From Physella acuta (taxonomy: Eukaryota; Mollusca; Gastropoda; Physidae): a stretch of DNA of 64,000 bases. Numbering within the stretch: the first letter of the stretch is position 1; every line of letters starts with the position of its first letter. Both the position numbers and the translations under genes were made by a program. The notes beneath the pieces were generated by a model. That model did no database searches. It was given only the letters and a program-made list of their open reading frames with translations, and was not told the origin of the DNA. The DNA is taken from contig NW_026732996.1 in the NCBI RefSeq assembly GCF_028476545.1, positions 122,501 to 186,500 on the forward strand. Reading direction: 5' to 3'. This document shows, piece after piece, positions 30,801-44,657 of the stretch.

Positions 30801-31480
30801 ACAACACGTATTAACAGTTGCATCAGTTTGCCATTCTAAAAATAACCATTACGATGCATTGCAATGTTAAAAAACCTCTACGGTAGTACCACTTGGCAAG
30901 AGGGGTGTTAAGTTTAAGGCAACTGTATAATGTATTTACTTACGAATAATTGAATTAGAAAATGTTATACATAAAACTTCACACATAATTACTTTATATA
31001 TACAGTTTGAATCGTGTGATCAATTTAAAAAAAAATAAAATACAGAAACAAATACAACTGACGTGGCACCTCTATTTAAATTTACTTATGAGCAAACTGC
31101 GTCGTGGTGGGGAAATTTTGACAAGGTCAACAACGTCATCACGACGAAGTAGTAGTATTCTTACAGTTTGGGTGATAGTGATTACGATTACAAATTATAT
31201 GAAACAGTTACAACCCCCCCCCCTTCCCGCACGGACCCCTCTTAAAAAATATTGTCATAATACCACTGCCACTTATTTAAATCTATTTCTGTAATATATA
31301 TTTGTGTAATATATATTTATGTTTAGAACAGTCATCTAAAAACTGACGCTATGTTCACTCTGAGTTGATTATCCCCCCTCTTCCCCACAAGCACACACAT
31401 CTCACCACCACAATTGTGAAGAGCGACATTTATGTCACACTTAGGTATATACTGGGTTGGATAATTGACCTAAAGAGAAC

Positions 31481-31613
<133 letters not shown>

Positions 31614-33107
31614 TATGAGCGGGTGAATGGATTATTTATTTTGTATTAATTTTATTTGTTGCGAATCTAGGAGTGCATGGTGGTCCAATGGGGAACAGCC
31701 ACGGGGTCCCCTTCCGTCCGAAGCGGTCAGTATAAATTGACCGGTCGGGGGATTTTCTTCCTTTTTGACCCGCGGCGAGATGTAGGTCGGGTCAGGTTTC
31801 TGTGTTGGCGCGTGGCGCACCTCACGCGTGGAGGTATTTGTTTTTTTATGCTTTATCTTTATGTGATTTGTATGAATGCGACTGTCGATGTTTCTCGTTT
31901 TCTTTCATTTTCGTCTAAAACGAGATAGTGAGCATCAGCATGTCTGGTATGCACGTGGTGTGTTATTTTGTTATTTTTTTAAATGTATTTTTTATTTTCT
32001 AAACCCGTGGCGTGTGTTTCGGACCACGTGGTTTAGGTCAGTGTGTTTAGGAGTGTTTCCTAAACTAGTGTGAATGCGTGTGTGCATTTACTTGATTGTT
32101 TTATGATGTGTTGTTATTGACTAGGATTGGCTTAGTCAATAGTCAGTTGTTTTAGACAGTAATTAGATTAGTATATTTTAGTTGCCTCGAGTTTTAGGTT
32201 GTTTAAAATTAATGTGTGTGCTGTTTCGTGCAACGTCATGTTGAGTATCGCTTGCTTTGTGTCTGCCTTCATTGGGGCCTTAGCGGAGTGTGTTAGTTTA
32301 ATGTTATCAATATGGATATTGTTTATGTAGACCAATGGCTTCGGGCTTCCTTGTGTAGGAAAGATTGGTTCTACGATGAATTTGTTTACACGTTATTTTT
32401 AAGTTGCTAGTTCTTCTTTAGACAGTGGTTAGTTGTTTTTGAGAATTGCTTTTAGAATTGTAATAGTAGGGATTAGTTTTACTCTAGGCTTTAGCTAGAT
32501 AGTAGTAGTAGGTAGCATTTTGAACTTGTGTATATATTTATGTATATATCTGCCATTACCATGCAATTTTCTTATGTTTCCCTTTTCTTTTTCTCTTCCC
32601 CCCCCCCTTCCAGTGAGGTTGCTTGGGCAACTTGGCTGGGTGTTTTGTTATATATGAATTGTTTTGTTTGGTGTAAAAGGTTTGTTGTGTACGTATTGTT
32701 TTGTACGTAACGTATTGTACGTAGTGTTTTGTTTGGTGTGTGACTTTTGGATGTCGAGAATGGATGAAGGGAGGTTTCTGTGTGTCAGGGCCTGGACCAT
32801 CCTAGACATCATAAGTCGGTGCAACACCAGCAAATGGTCGAACGTAATGTTTTGTTGTATATAAACTGTTTTGTTTGGTTTTGTTTTGTCTGTTTTGTGT
32901 ATGCAGTAGTTTTTCCATTTTTTTATAGTTTCATTGGTTCCATGAAATAAATTTTATTAAATTGTAAAAGTTTTTCTGTTTTTATTATTTAGACTAAGGT
33001 TAGGGTTTAACCACTGTGGGTTCTACCACGGTTGCACTGACCGGACAGATTAGTTAGTTAGATAAGCCTAGAAGGGTAGATTTAAGGTATCCCCCCTTAG
33101 CAGGGCT

Positions 33108-33238
<131 letters not shown>

Positions 33239-33330
33239 TAGATTGATACAATTTTTGTTTTGTCGGCCTACATTGTGTGTTTTTTCTTATTTCTTCCAAG
33301 TGCTACTTTCAATTTATATTACATCATTGC

Positions 33331-33394
<64 letters not shown>

Positions 33395-35117
33395 CCTATA
33401 TATATATACTACACGTATATAGAACGTGTTAAAAATTCGGCGCCTTTTTTTTGCTCTTTTCGCTCCCCCTACAACGAAAACCTGGATACGCCTCTGTACA
33501 GAACCATCCTTCTTTAACACTGGCACAATGGGCGTTGCCCAATCGGAATAGTCTACCTTCTTTATGATGCCATTAGATTCCAATCTACTTAGTTCATTTT
33601 CAATTTTATTCCTCATTGCATAAGGTGGATCTCTAGCTTTGCAGTATCTTGGATTTGTGTCTTTAATGCTTATCTTCACTGTTCTATCATTTAGTAATCC
33701 AGGATTACCAAAAACACATTTATTTTTAGATATTACTTTATCTATTGAAGTAAGACTAGATTCTTTTGCATTGTTCAATGAACATATACTCTCCCAATTT
33801 AACTTAAGATCAACTAACCAGTTCCTACCTAGTAATGGTGGTCCATTTCCTTCAACCACAAGAAGAGGAAGTTTAACACTTTGACCATTATAACTTACAT
33901 GAACCATACACTCTCCTATCACCGGAACATTGTCACCAGTGTATGTTTTTAGGCACTTGTGACATGGCTGTAGAGGCACTGATCCTCCTGTGACAGCGTC
34001 AAAGTCCTTCTTTGTGATGACTGTTAGAGATGCTCCAGTGTCAAGTTGGAAGCTGATGCTCTTACCGTTGATATTAACAAGTACACTGATGGGAGCATGA
34101 CTTATTGATTTCACAGAGAACAGGTTGAAATCCGGCTGCGAATCAGTTTGAGCATTTTCACAGGTAGAGTGGTTCATTGGTTGGGTTAGGTAGTCTTGGT
34201 GAGAGTTAACATAGTGCTGCCTTTGGTTGCGGTACTGTCTTGACTGGCTAGATTTAGCAACAGACGAAGACTTTGCAAAGCAGGCCTTGGCAATGTGACC
34301 TTGCTTACTGCACTTATAACAAGTTGCAGACTTGAACTTGCACCGATGAGATGCATGGGGACCTTTGCATCGATGACATTTTTGATAATTATTACTAGAT
34401 CTAGGCTTTAAACGTGCAGGCTGTTTAGCATAAGTTGGAATGCTCTGATGGGGTTGGTGCTTGTTGACTAACCTGCTGTTTACTGCATGGATCTCTGAAG
34501 GCGTTAGAGATTTCGCCGCCTCGGATGACTGCTGGAATGAAGTTGCTAGTTGTATTGCTTTTTCCAATGTTAGATCTGACTCGAGCAGCAACTTTCTTTG
34601 AATATCAGGACTGTTTACACCTGTCACAAACTTTTCACATAGTCTGTCAGACAGCGTGTCTCCGAATTCACAGAATCTACTTAGATGACGTAAAGCAGCA
34701 ACATATTCTGATATTGACTCGTTTGGTTGACGAGTCCTACCGTCAAATCTAGCTCGACATAGAAACTTTGATGGTACAGGCGCATGGTGGTCTGTTAGCA
34801 GTTTGCTCAGCTCGTTAAAGCTCTTGGTAGTTAGACTAGCTGGTGCGCATAAGTCCTTTAGTAGCCTAAATTGTTAAGGCCCTATGACTGTTAACAAAAC
34901 AGCTCTCTTTTTGGCTTCTATCGTCACGTTGTTTGCTTCAAGGTAAAAGCTTAACCTATCTAGATAATCATGAATGATTTCATCATTCGAATCAAATTCT
35001 TTTATTTGGCCATACAGCGCCATTATTCTAGAAATACTTAGCCAATATGCTCTAGCAAACCTCTTTTTGAGTAAGTAGGTGCTCTTTCTAGTGGGTTATC
35101 CCATCCTCGTCGCCAAT

Positions 35118-35331
35118 TGAGGTTGATTTGAGTTGTTCTATTATAACACACTGACGAGAAGCCATGCTGTTTGTATATATATTTTATTGGGCCTTCGACT
35201 ACATGATGGAAGACCGGAACAGGAAGTAACAATAGATAAATACAAGGGACATCACTCAATAACAACATTATAAATATAACTAATACAAGAAGAGTGAGTT
35301 CCCCTGACCTCACAAATCCCAATATATTACA
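35118..35331 (-). repeat. LTR (5') of element A
   Basis: 214 bp, followed inward by TTGGCGACGAGG, the likely primer-binding stretch, which element B also has. Confidence 0.95.
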
Positions 35332-35450
35332 ACACCTATGATCAGAAGGGTGCAGGGGTTCACAATCTGTCGAAATGCGTCTTTTTTAAATAATTAGAAA
35401 AAAAAATTGTGACACCTGAAGGAGATCTGGGTACATAGAAATAAAGAGTA

Positions 35451-35968
35451 ACCATAGCTCTTAATAGGTAAACAGTCTTTGTGTCTGTGACTAATTTACA
35501 TGCGATCCAATGGTGGCTGGAACAATTCTAGGGTCACATGAAGAAAATATTTTTCTTGAAATAATTATTAGTCCCTAGAACCAGTTGTACATTTAAAAGT
35601 AAGGACATTTATTTAGAATGCCTCAGTCGATGTAACTTTATGTTATAAATATGTATAAAAATAGCTGGTTGAACAATTATTGCGATATGGTAAAACTACA
35701 CCAAAATAGACTTGCTTATTAATTACAACTACATAGGCTAAATAGATAACCTTGCTAGTCTTGCATTCCTTAGTTTCTTAACAGTCGTTCTTCACAACTA
35801 TTACATGTAAAATGTAATCAATAGCCACCATAAACGGTCAACATAATTTAGAGGACATACAATTATTTTTTCATAGACAAGGGCTATATTCTTTTAAAGA
35901 AATGTAATAAGGGTTTATTTCCAAGCTGACTGCAAAGTGTAAATACATCTGCACTCGTGCACTGATCA

Positions 35969-35970
<2 letters not shown>
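35451..35970. other. intergenic, no recognised element
   Basis: Moderately AT-rich sequence without coding or repeat signal. Confidence 0.45.
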
Positions 35971-36292
<322 letters not shown>

Positions 36293-36567
36293 ACTGTCAC
36301 AACTGTAGTACAGATCTCGCTTACCCCCCCCCCCCCCCACCCCCCATTCCAGGTAAGTGTTGGAGCCATTAACATAACATATAGTTAAAACTGAAATTAC
36401 AGAACACACTAATAAATCGATTTTTTTTTGGTAATGTAAAGTATTTCAAGCTACACACCATGTCCTGTTTAGTTTAAAATCATCGCTAAAACCCAAACCA
36501 TCCATGCAGGGGCGTGTAGACCTATGTAGATGCCCGGGGCCAACTCAAGGGGAAGATGCCATCATAA

Positions 36568-36681
<114 letters not shown>

Positions 36682-37883
36682 CTTAGTTACAAAAAAAAGT
36701 TGTGTTGAACGTTAATACACATAGAAAAGCATTTTTTTTTTAAAAAGTGTACTTATCTTAATCAAGATGAAAACTTTGACTACAGCCAGCTAAATCCCAA
36801 GGAATAAATGGGTGGAACTTCGGGGCAGGGAGACAATTGGGGGACGTGTCCTGGGGGGGGGGGCTGTGATGCACTACAAAAGAGTCTCATCCGGATTTGT
36901 ATTACCACCCGGCACCGCGGTCGCAAAACGTTGTCCGTGTCTACAATTAGGGCGTCAGATGCGCCTTTATTTACAGACCTGTTTAGGAATTCCTTCAGTG
37001 TAACTAATACAGATGAGAGTGTGCATTGAACTAGAGATGTTTCACATTTTCTTCTTGAATATAACAGAAGTGTACCTTGGCTGGCTAAAGCTGCCAGCCC
37101 ACCATACCTTAATACTTTTAAAAAAAACCTTCTACATCGGACTTTGTTTAAAAATCCACTGTGCTATGTCAGACCTTCCCTACAACTTGGACGTGTTTTC
37201 CCAAATTTAACACCCAGGTAACGCCTGTCTATTTCAGGTGGGGGACTAAAGGCTTCCATGGCCTAAACGATTGTAGGAAAAAAAGTCACAGGAAAAAAAA
37301 CAGAAAAAAAGTCAGAGGAAAAAAGTCAAAGGAAAAAAAGTCACAAATATATATTTGCATGGAATTTGTTAATACTTTTATGAATTATATATTCAGAGAG
37401 TGCAAATTATCTTGGATTAAATGTAAGGTAATGTGTGTAGGTTGTATACGCATAATAATTTTTATAATTCATCTAAAAAATTCGTATAAAGTATGTATAT
37501 TGTAATTATGTTAAACATAATATTAATAGCATCTAAATCTATAATGGGCCACGTTCGCACTTCTCTCTCTCTCTCTGTCTGTCCGCAAAATATTTTCGCC
37601 GGACATCACATCAGAATCTACAGCGATATATCGAGAACTTTTTACGGACTTTTGTTGAAAATAATATGTTAGATGTTTTAAATGTATAACCACAATTTTA
37701 TTTAAAGAAGAAAAATATAAAATAAAGGCGCATTCAACTGTAGAAAACCAATTTTATTTATGCAACAGGAAAAGCATTTATAGATGTGAAAAAGAACGCA
37801 TAAAACTGTGACGTCACTAATGCTTATACATTAACTAATGACGTCATCTGCCGTGTTTAGAATAAAAAGAAATGAACTATTTC

Positions 37884-38000
37884 ATTCAAATTGGATTTAG
37901 ATCTACGTACACTATGAAATGTATACAATATAATTTTTCCTCATTCAAATTTGATTTAGATCTACGTACACTATGAAATGTATACAATACAATTTTTCCG
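37884..38000. repeat. 62-bp tandem duplication
   Basis: Two nearly identical copies of a unit containing GATTTAGATCTACGTACACT and ATGAAATGTATACAAT. Confidence 0.85.
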
Positions 38001-38504
38001 GCCTAAAATCATAAAATTTATGTTATTTAATTGGATTCTAGATCTAGAGATTCTAGATCTAGACTAGATCTAAATCTACGCAATAACAAGACGTAGACGC
38101 TAAGATCTAGATTTAGACTCTAACTTCTCTAGAATCTATTCCAAGACTTAATTATTTTATACAAAGTCTTTGTTTGGAACTGGCTAATTTGGGATAAAAA
38201 AATGAATTTGAAAGAATAGGCATATTCGCGTAAGTTAAGATTTTAAAATACGTCTTTCATTCTCCGCGTTTAACTGGTACCTAAATAGCGGAGATCATAG
38301 TCAACTTGGTTAATCTATTTTTTAAAACTTTAAAAAAAAATTCTATTTGGATTCTAGATCTAGATCTACGGAAAAACTAGACTTACACAGATGTAGACCC
38401 TACCTAGATCTAGAATCTATTCAAACAATACATTTCTATACTAAAGTATTTCAGGCCTTAATTACTTTATTGAAATCTTTGTTTATCTATGCAATTTGCT
38501 AATC

Positions 38505-38781
38505 TCTATAATATATAAAGCAAAGTTGTCGGGTGTCCGATAGGGCACTTTCCGGCGCCGCAGGCGCTTCAAATTTGGCAGGATCTTGCCTTGGGGCGAC
38601 AGAACACGGGGGCCGGTTGGCCGAAAAGTCTACGATGAGGGGGTCAAAACTGACCTCGACTGACCGGCGCCATAACTCTTCATAACTCCTGAGGTCGTAG
38701 ACCGACCCTCGGGCGAATTAATTAAGCATTCAAATCCTCAATGTTTTCGAAAGCCTAAGCGAAGCTGGGCAGCATGCCTAG
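38505..38781 (+). mobile_element. short Helitron-like element
   Basis: Starts TCTATAATATATAAAGC and ends GGGCAGCATGCCTAG, followed by T; the GC-rich interior contrasts with the flanks. A 5' TC, CTAG end and small size fit a non-autonomous Helitron. The hairpin is not clear. Confidence 0.5.
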
Positions 38782-39073
38782 TTTAATAGAATGTTCCAAC
38801 GTCCTCGGTTTTCATCGTGTTTTTTTTTTAAAAATACTAACATTAAATTACCGCGAAATGGTAAGTTCATCTAACTTGCTGCCCTCAATTCATCGCAACA
38901 ATAATTCAACCATCTTTACTGCCCACGTGTATCACGCTCATTACATAACAAAGCATAGGATCAAAACAGAAAGCCGACAAGGTTCAAAGATTGTCATTGA
39001 CACAAAACGTCAACAACACACAATATGTTCGGACAAGGCCGACTGAGGATAGGCCGACCAGAGAATAGCCAAA

Positions 39074-39145
39074 GACAAAACATATGCAAAACACAATGAT
39101 GTGCCTAAATTTCTTATGCAAAACACAATGATGTGCCTAAATTTC
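39074..39145. repeat. 33-bp tandem duplication
   Basis: TATGCAAAACACAATGATGT and the following GCCTAAATTTCT occur twice in direct succession. Confidence 0.85.
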
Positions 39146-39632
39146 TATTATAATTAACTTTTCTACCGCGTATTTAACTAAATACGTAACAAAAATTGAG
39201 ATTGTAAATTATCTTAGAGTATTTTTTTACTTACAATTGTTATAAACGATAATGCTTTAAACGTCTATAAATAATATATGCTATAAAAAAATACAACCCA
39301 TAACAATAAACATACAGAATTTTACAATTTTCAACAAAGAAATCAAAATATTTTTGACAAGATTTTTGTGACTTTTTTTCTGTGACTTTATTTCTGTGAC
39401 TTTTTTCCGAAAAAATTTCTACATTGTGACTTTTCTCTGTGACTTTTTTTCCTAGAAAAAACAGTGACTTTTTTCTGTGTTTTTTTTTCTTCCTGTGACT
39501 TTTTTTCCGTTCACCGGCCTAAACACCCACACCGCATCCCCACATTTCATTACATCAATGTGGGCTGAATAGAAAGCTCTACTCATAATTACAATACTTT
39601 AACTTTAACAACACTACTTAAAACATGCTCCT

Positions 39633-39960
39633 CCGATTCATAAAAAAAAATTCATAAAAAACGTTTTAATAACAAGCTTACGCTTTTCTTTATAGTAATT
39701 TAAATAGTAGTGTATAATTTATTTTCTCCTTTTTAGTGCATTAGTAAATAAAACCTTGTTATTAAAACGTTTTTTATGAATTTTTTTCAGTACTTTACAT
39801 GTTTTATTTACAATAGAGTTACATGACTAAAAACCATTGCGCGCCTACTGAACGTGATAGCGCAGCCATTGAACGTGATGGCGCAGCTATTGAACGTGAT
39901 GACGCGTGTGGTATGGTTGGATAGACATGCCTACTAATTCGGTCCAAATTTTAATTACAC
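39633..39960 (-). mobile_element. foldback-family copy, reverse orientation
   Basis: Reverse-complement relative of 24310-24700: shares AAAACGTTTTAATAAC, CGCTTTTCTTTATAGT, GCGCGCCTACTGAACGTGAT and GGTATGGTTGGATAGACATG. ATTGAACGTGATGGCGCAGC is locally tandem-repeated. Confidence 0.65.
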
Positions 39961-40236
39961 TACAGAGGGCCATATATTTCACCAAAGATGCCTCAAAAAT
40001 GTATAATAATCATATGGGCATAATTACCCGTTGGAAGCCCATAAAATGTATCATAATGAACATGTACATTAAAAGCTTTAGAGATGCCCCCAAAGTTAAC
40101 AACGATGAATGGTGCAATTACTGTTGCATGCCCTTCGAGTGTATTACATGAATATAAGCATAATTACTTTCAAGATGTCCCTACAATTTATAAAATGAAG
40201 ATGTGCATACTTAATGTATGGATGCCTGTAAAATGT

Positions 40237-40444
40237 TGTAATATGGTGAGACTTGTGAAGTCAAGGGAACTCACTCTTCTGTATTAGTATTATATTTATG
40301 TTGTTATCTTGAGTGATGTCCCTTACATGTTTATGTATATAAGTGTCTCGTCACTTCCGCCCTCTCTCTCTCTCTCCTCATGGTGTGAATAAACTACTGT
40401 TAACAACCAATGTGGCTTCTCGTCAGTGATACCAATCTATCACA
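40237..40444 (+). repeat. LTR (5') of element B
   Basis: 208 bp; contains a CT microsatellite and AATAAA near its middle. Confidence 0.94.
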
Positions 40445-43400
40445 TTGGCGACGAAGGATAAATAATTCACTAGAAAGAGCACCTACTTACGCAAAAAAGA
40501 GGTTTGCTAGAGCATATTAGCTAAGTATTTCTAGGATAATGGCGCTGTATGGCCAAATAAAAGAATTTGATTCGAATGATGAAATCATTCATGATTACCT
40601 AGATAGGTTAAGCTTTTACCCTGAAGCTAACGACGTGACGATAGAAGCCAAAAAGAGAGCTGTTTTGTTAACAGTCATAGGGCCTCAACAATTTAGGCTA
40701 CTAAAAGACTTATGCGCACCAGCTAGTCTAACTACCAAGAGCTTTAACGAGCTGAGCAAATTGCTAACAGACCACCATGCGCCTACCCCATCAAAGTTTC
40801 TATGTCGAGCTAGATTTGACGGTAGGACTCGTCAACCAAACGAGTCAATATCAGAATATGTTGCTGCTTTACGTCATTTAAGTGAATTTTGTGAATTCGG
40901 CGATACGCTGTCTGACAGACTATGTGAAAAGTTTGTGACAGGTGTAAACAGCCCTGATATTCAAAGAAAGTTGCTGCTCGAGTCAGATCTAACATTAGAA
41001 AAAGCAATACAACTCGCAACTTCAATCCAGCAGTCATCAGATGCGGCAAAATCTCTAACGCCTCCAGGGATCCATGCAGTAAACAGCAGGTTAGTCAATA
41101 AACATCGACCCCATCAGAGCATTCCAACTTATGCTAAACAGCCTGCTCGTTCAAATCCTAGATCTAAATCTAGTAATAATTATCAAAAATGTCATCGATG
41201 CAAAGGTCCCCATGCATCTCATCGGTGCAAGTTCAAGTCTGCAACTTGTTATAAGTGCAGTAAGCAAGGTCACATTGCCAAGGCCTGCTTTGCAAAGTCT
41301 TCGTCTGTTGCTAAATCTAGCCAGTCAAGACAGTACCGCAACCAAAAGCAGCACTATGTTAACTCTCACCAAGACTACCTAACCCAACCAATGAACCACT
41401 CTACCTGTGAAAATGCTCAAACTGATTCGCAGCCGGATTTCAACCTGTTCTCTGTGAAATCAATAAGTCATGCTCCCATCAATGTACTAGTTTATATCAA
41501 CAGTAAGAGCATCAGCTTCCAACTTGACACTGGAGCATCTCTAACAGTCATCACAAAGAAGGACTTTGACGCTGTCACAGGAGGATCAGTGCCTCTACAA
41601 CCATGTCACAAGTGTCTAACAACATACACTGGTGACAATGTTCCGGTAATAGGAGAGTGTATGGTTCATGTAAGTTATAATGGTCAAAGTGTTAAACTTC
41701 CTCTTCTTGTGGTTGAAGGAAATGGACCACCATTACTAGGTAGGAACTGGTTAGTTGATCTTAAGTTAAATTGGAAGAGTATATGTTCATTGAACAATGC
41801 AAGAGAATCTAGTCTTACTTCAATAGATAAAGTTATATCTGAAAATAAATGTGTTTTTGGTAATCCTGGATTACTAAATGATAGAACAGTGAAGATAAGC
41901 ATTAAAGACACAAATCCAAGATACTGCAAAGCTAGAGTTCCACCTTATGCAATGAGGAATAAAATTGAAAATGAGCTAAGTAGATTGGAATCTAATGGCA
42001 TCATAAAGAAGGTAGACTATTCCGATTGGGCAACGCCCATTGTGCCAGTGTTAAAGAAGGATGGTTCTATAAGAATTTGTGGAGACTATAAAACTACACT
42101 GAATAAGCAAATAGAGCTAAATAGGTACCCTATACCTAACATTGAGGAAATTTCTTTGAATTTGGCAGGAGGAGACAAATTCACTGAATTAGACTTTAGT
42201 CATGCTTACACTCAACTAGAACTGCATCCAGATTCAAAAGTCTATACGACAATAAACACACATAAAGGACTCTACCAATATGAAAGACTATGTTTTGGCA
42301 TATCATCTAGCCCTGGAATTTTCCAAGCTGTCATGGACAGTATTTTTAAGGATATTCCAAATGTTTGTGTTTACTTTGACAATGTGTACATAACTGGTAA
42401 GAATGACACTGAACATCTTAAAACACTTGATAAAGTCTTGAAAATAGTTGGTGAAAAAGGTTTAAAGATAAACAAAGATAAATGTCAATTCATGCTGACA
42501 GAAATTAGTTTTCTTGGTTATATATTAAGCAAGCAAGGTATCAGACCTCAACCTGAGAAAACAAAAGCCATTAAAGAAGCACCCAAACCTGAAAATACCC
42601 AACAACTAAGAGCTTTTTTGGGCTTGATAAATTACTATGCGAAGTTCATAGGAAATCTGTCTGGTAAACTATCACCACTGTACAAGCTGCTACAGAAAAA
42701 TGCAACTTGGCACTGGGGTAAACAACAAGATACTGCTTTTAATACAGCAAAAGAGGCTTTGTCTTCTGACACCTTACTAACTCACTATGACCCAGGGAAA
42801 AGACTTATATTAACATGTGATGCTTAACCAGATGGTGTAGGAGCAGTCTTGTCCCACATGGATGAGAAGGGTGACAGACCCATTGCTTTTGCCAGTAGAT
42901 CTTTGAACCAGGCTGAGAAAAATTATTCTCAGTTAGATAGGGAAGGCTTAGGCATCATTTTTGGTGTTAAGAAATTTCATAAGTTTCTGTTTGGTAGGAA
43001 TTTCACCATCTTTACAGATCATAAACCATTGCTAGGTTTATTTGGAGAAAACAAAACCCTACCTGAGCATGCCTCACCAAGAATTCAAAGATGGGCTATC
43101 ACACTAACTGCATACAATTATGAATTGAAATACAAACCTGGATCTGAGAATAGTGCAGATAGTCTTAGTAGATTACCTTTAAAAAACCAAAGCCTTAGCT
43201 ATGTACCAGAAGATGTATTTGTTCTCTTCACTATCATGGATAACTCCAATATAGATGTGAATGATATTAAAAAAGAAACACAAAAATATGAGTGCTTAAT
43301 AGAAGTATATGAGTACTGTAAGAATGGTTGGCCTGAAGAGTCTATGAATGATGACTTAAGGCCATATTAAATAAGAAATAAAAACCTTTGTGAAGATAAT

Positions 43401-44410
43401 ATAAAAGATGGAGAAGATGCAGTCCATTATCAGTCAGAGTTACCTAAACAAAGTACTAGTAACTTAATAAATGATTGTGGTGATATGGCAATTTCAAATG
43501 CTTTAAGTAAGAAGGAATGTGATCATCAAACAACTTTGCTAACATCATTAGCACTTACAGAAACTAAAAGAAACTAAAAGGGTAACATCAAAAGTAAATA
43601 CCAAACAGAAGAAGCTAAATGTGACAATGAAAGAGTAAACAGGTTATTAGCCAAATACCGCACAACTCCTCATATAACAACAGATGTTGCACCATGCGAA
43701 TTGCTATGTGGTAGGAAAATTAAAACTCATCTTGACCTACTACATCCAACTGTTCAAAGGTCTGTTTCCCAACATCAACATACACAAAAAGTAAATCATG
43801 ACAAAACATCCATTGAAGAGAATTTGGTGTTAATGAGAATGTGTATCTAAGAAACTATGGGAGAAAGGAAAAATGGATACCAGGTCAAATTGTTCAATGT
43901 ACAGGACCTGTGTCTTATAAAGTAAAAACAAATGATGGACTTATTGTCCGTAGACATGCAGACCAGTTAAAAATAACTTGTGCAGATAATAAGTGTGAAT
44001 CTATCAATCCCACCAAATCTGATCAGTTCACACCAACTCAGTTTGTTCTGTTGATATGAGTGAACCAAGTAGTCTGGAGTCAGAAAATGTAAATTCTGGA
44101 GTTAATGATTTAAATCCTAGACCTCCTGAGATAGAGAATACAAATGGTCAGAATATTGAGTCACCAAATCAAAAGCCACTGAGAAGGTCAAACAGGACAA
44201 TCAAAGTCCCAAATAAGTTAGACCTATGATTTTAAAGGTCAAAAGGACTTTGACATCATTGTTTGTATTTTAATTATGTTGTAACATATTGTGCATTGTT
44301 TGTAAGGATGTAATCTACCATAATGTTCATGTTACAATATAATTGGTGATTTTAGGATACTGTAAATTGTTCTATTGAGAGATGTGTTGTGTTTACTAAG
44401 GGTAAAGGGA

Positions 44411-44616
44411 TGTAATATAGTGAGACTTGTGAAGTCAAGGGAACTCACTCTTCTGTATTAGTATTATATTTATATTGTTATCTTGAGTGATGTCCCTTAC
44501 ATGTTTATGTATATAAGTGTCTCGTCACTTCCGCCCTCTCTCTCTCTCCTCATGGTGTGAATAAACTACTGTTAACAACCAATGTGGCTTCTCGTCAGTG
44601 ATTCTAATCTATCACA
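44411..44616 (+). repeat. LTR (3') of element B
   Basis: 206 bp, directly after GGTAAAGGGA. Confidence 0.94.
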
Positions 44617-44657
44617 AATGTATTATAAAGTAAGGTGGGCATATTACTAGATGCTCA

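Larger units (their letters stand above)
37262..39525. mobile_element. unassigned element with GTCAC-tandem inverted termini
   Basis: Left: GGCCTAAACG, then several copies of GGAAAAAAAGTCACA-like units (37280-37345). Right: the inverse, GTGACTTTTTTTCC repeated (39368-39513), then CGGCCTAAAC. Inverted termini with subterminal tandem motifs suggest a DNA transposon. No transposase is visible, no clean target duplication was found, and the superfamily is unknown. The interior includes a Helitron-like piece and short tandem duplications. Confidence 0.55.
40237..44616 (+). mobile_element. Ty3/Gypsy LTR element B (fossil)
   Basis: LTRs at 40237-40444 and 44411-44616 begin TG and end CA, with an exact 5-bp target duplication AATGT (40232-40236 and 44617-44621). 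The order is LTR, TTGGCGACGAAGG, Gag with two zinc knuckles (CHRCKGPHASHRC and CYKCSKQGHIAKAC), protease (LDTGAS), reverse transcriptase, RNase H, integrase remnants, polypurine tract (GGTAAAGGGA), LTR. The LTRs differ by about four bases and a CT-repeat length change, so it is somewhat older than A. Broken: several breaks, with integrase much reduced. Confidence 0.95.

Noticed and set aside
36507-36560. hAT left end (CAGGGGCGTGTAGACC)
   Set aside because: No matching right end or 8-bp duplication found within several kb.
40810-41929. Antisense frames within LTR element B
   Set aside because: Shadows of gag-pol; the same shadows occur in element A at matching places.
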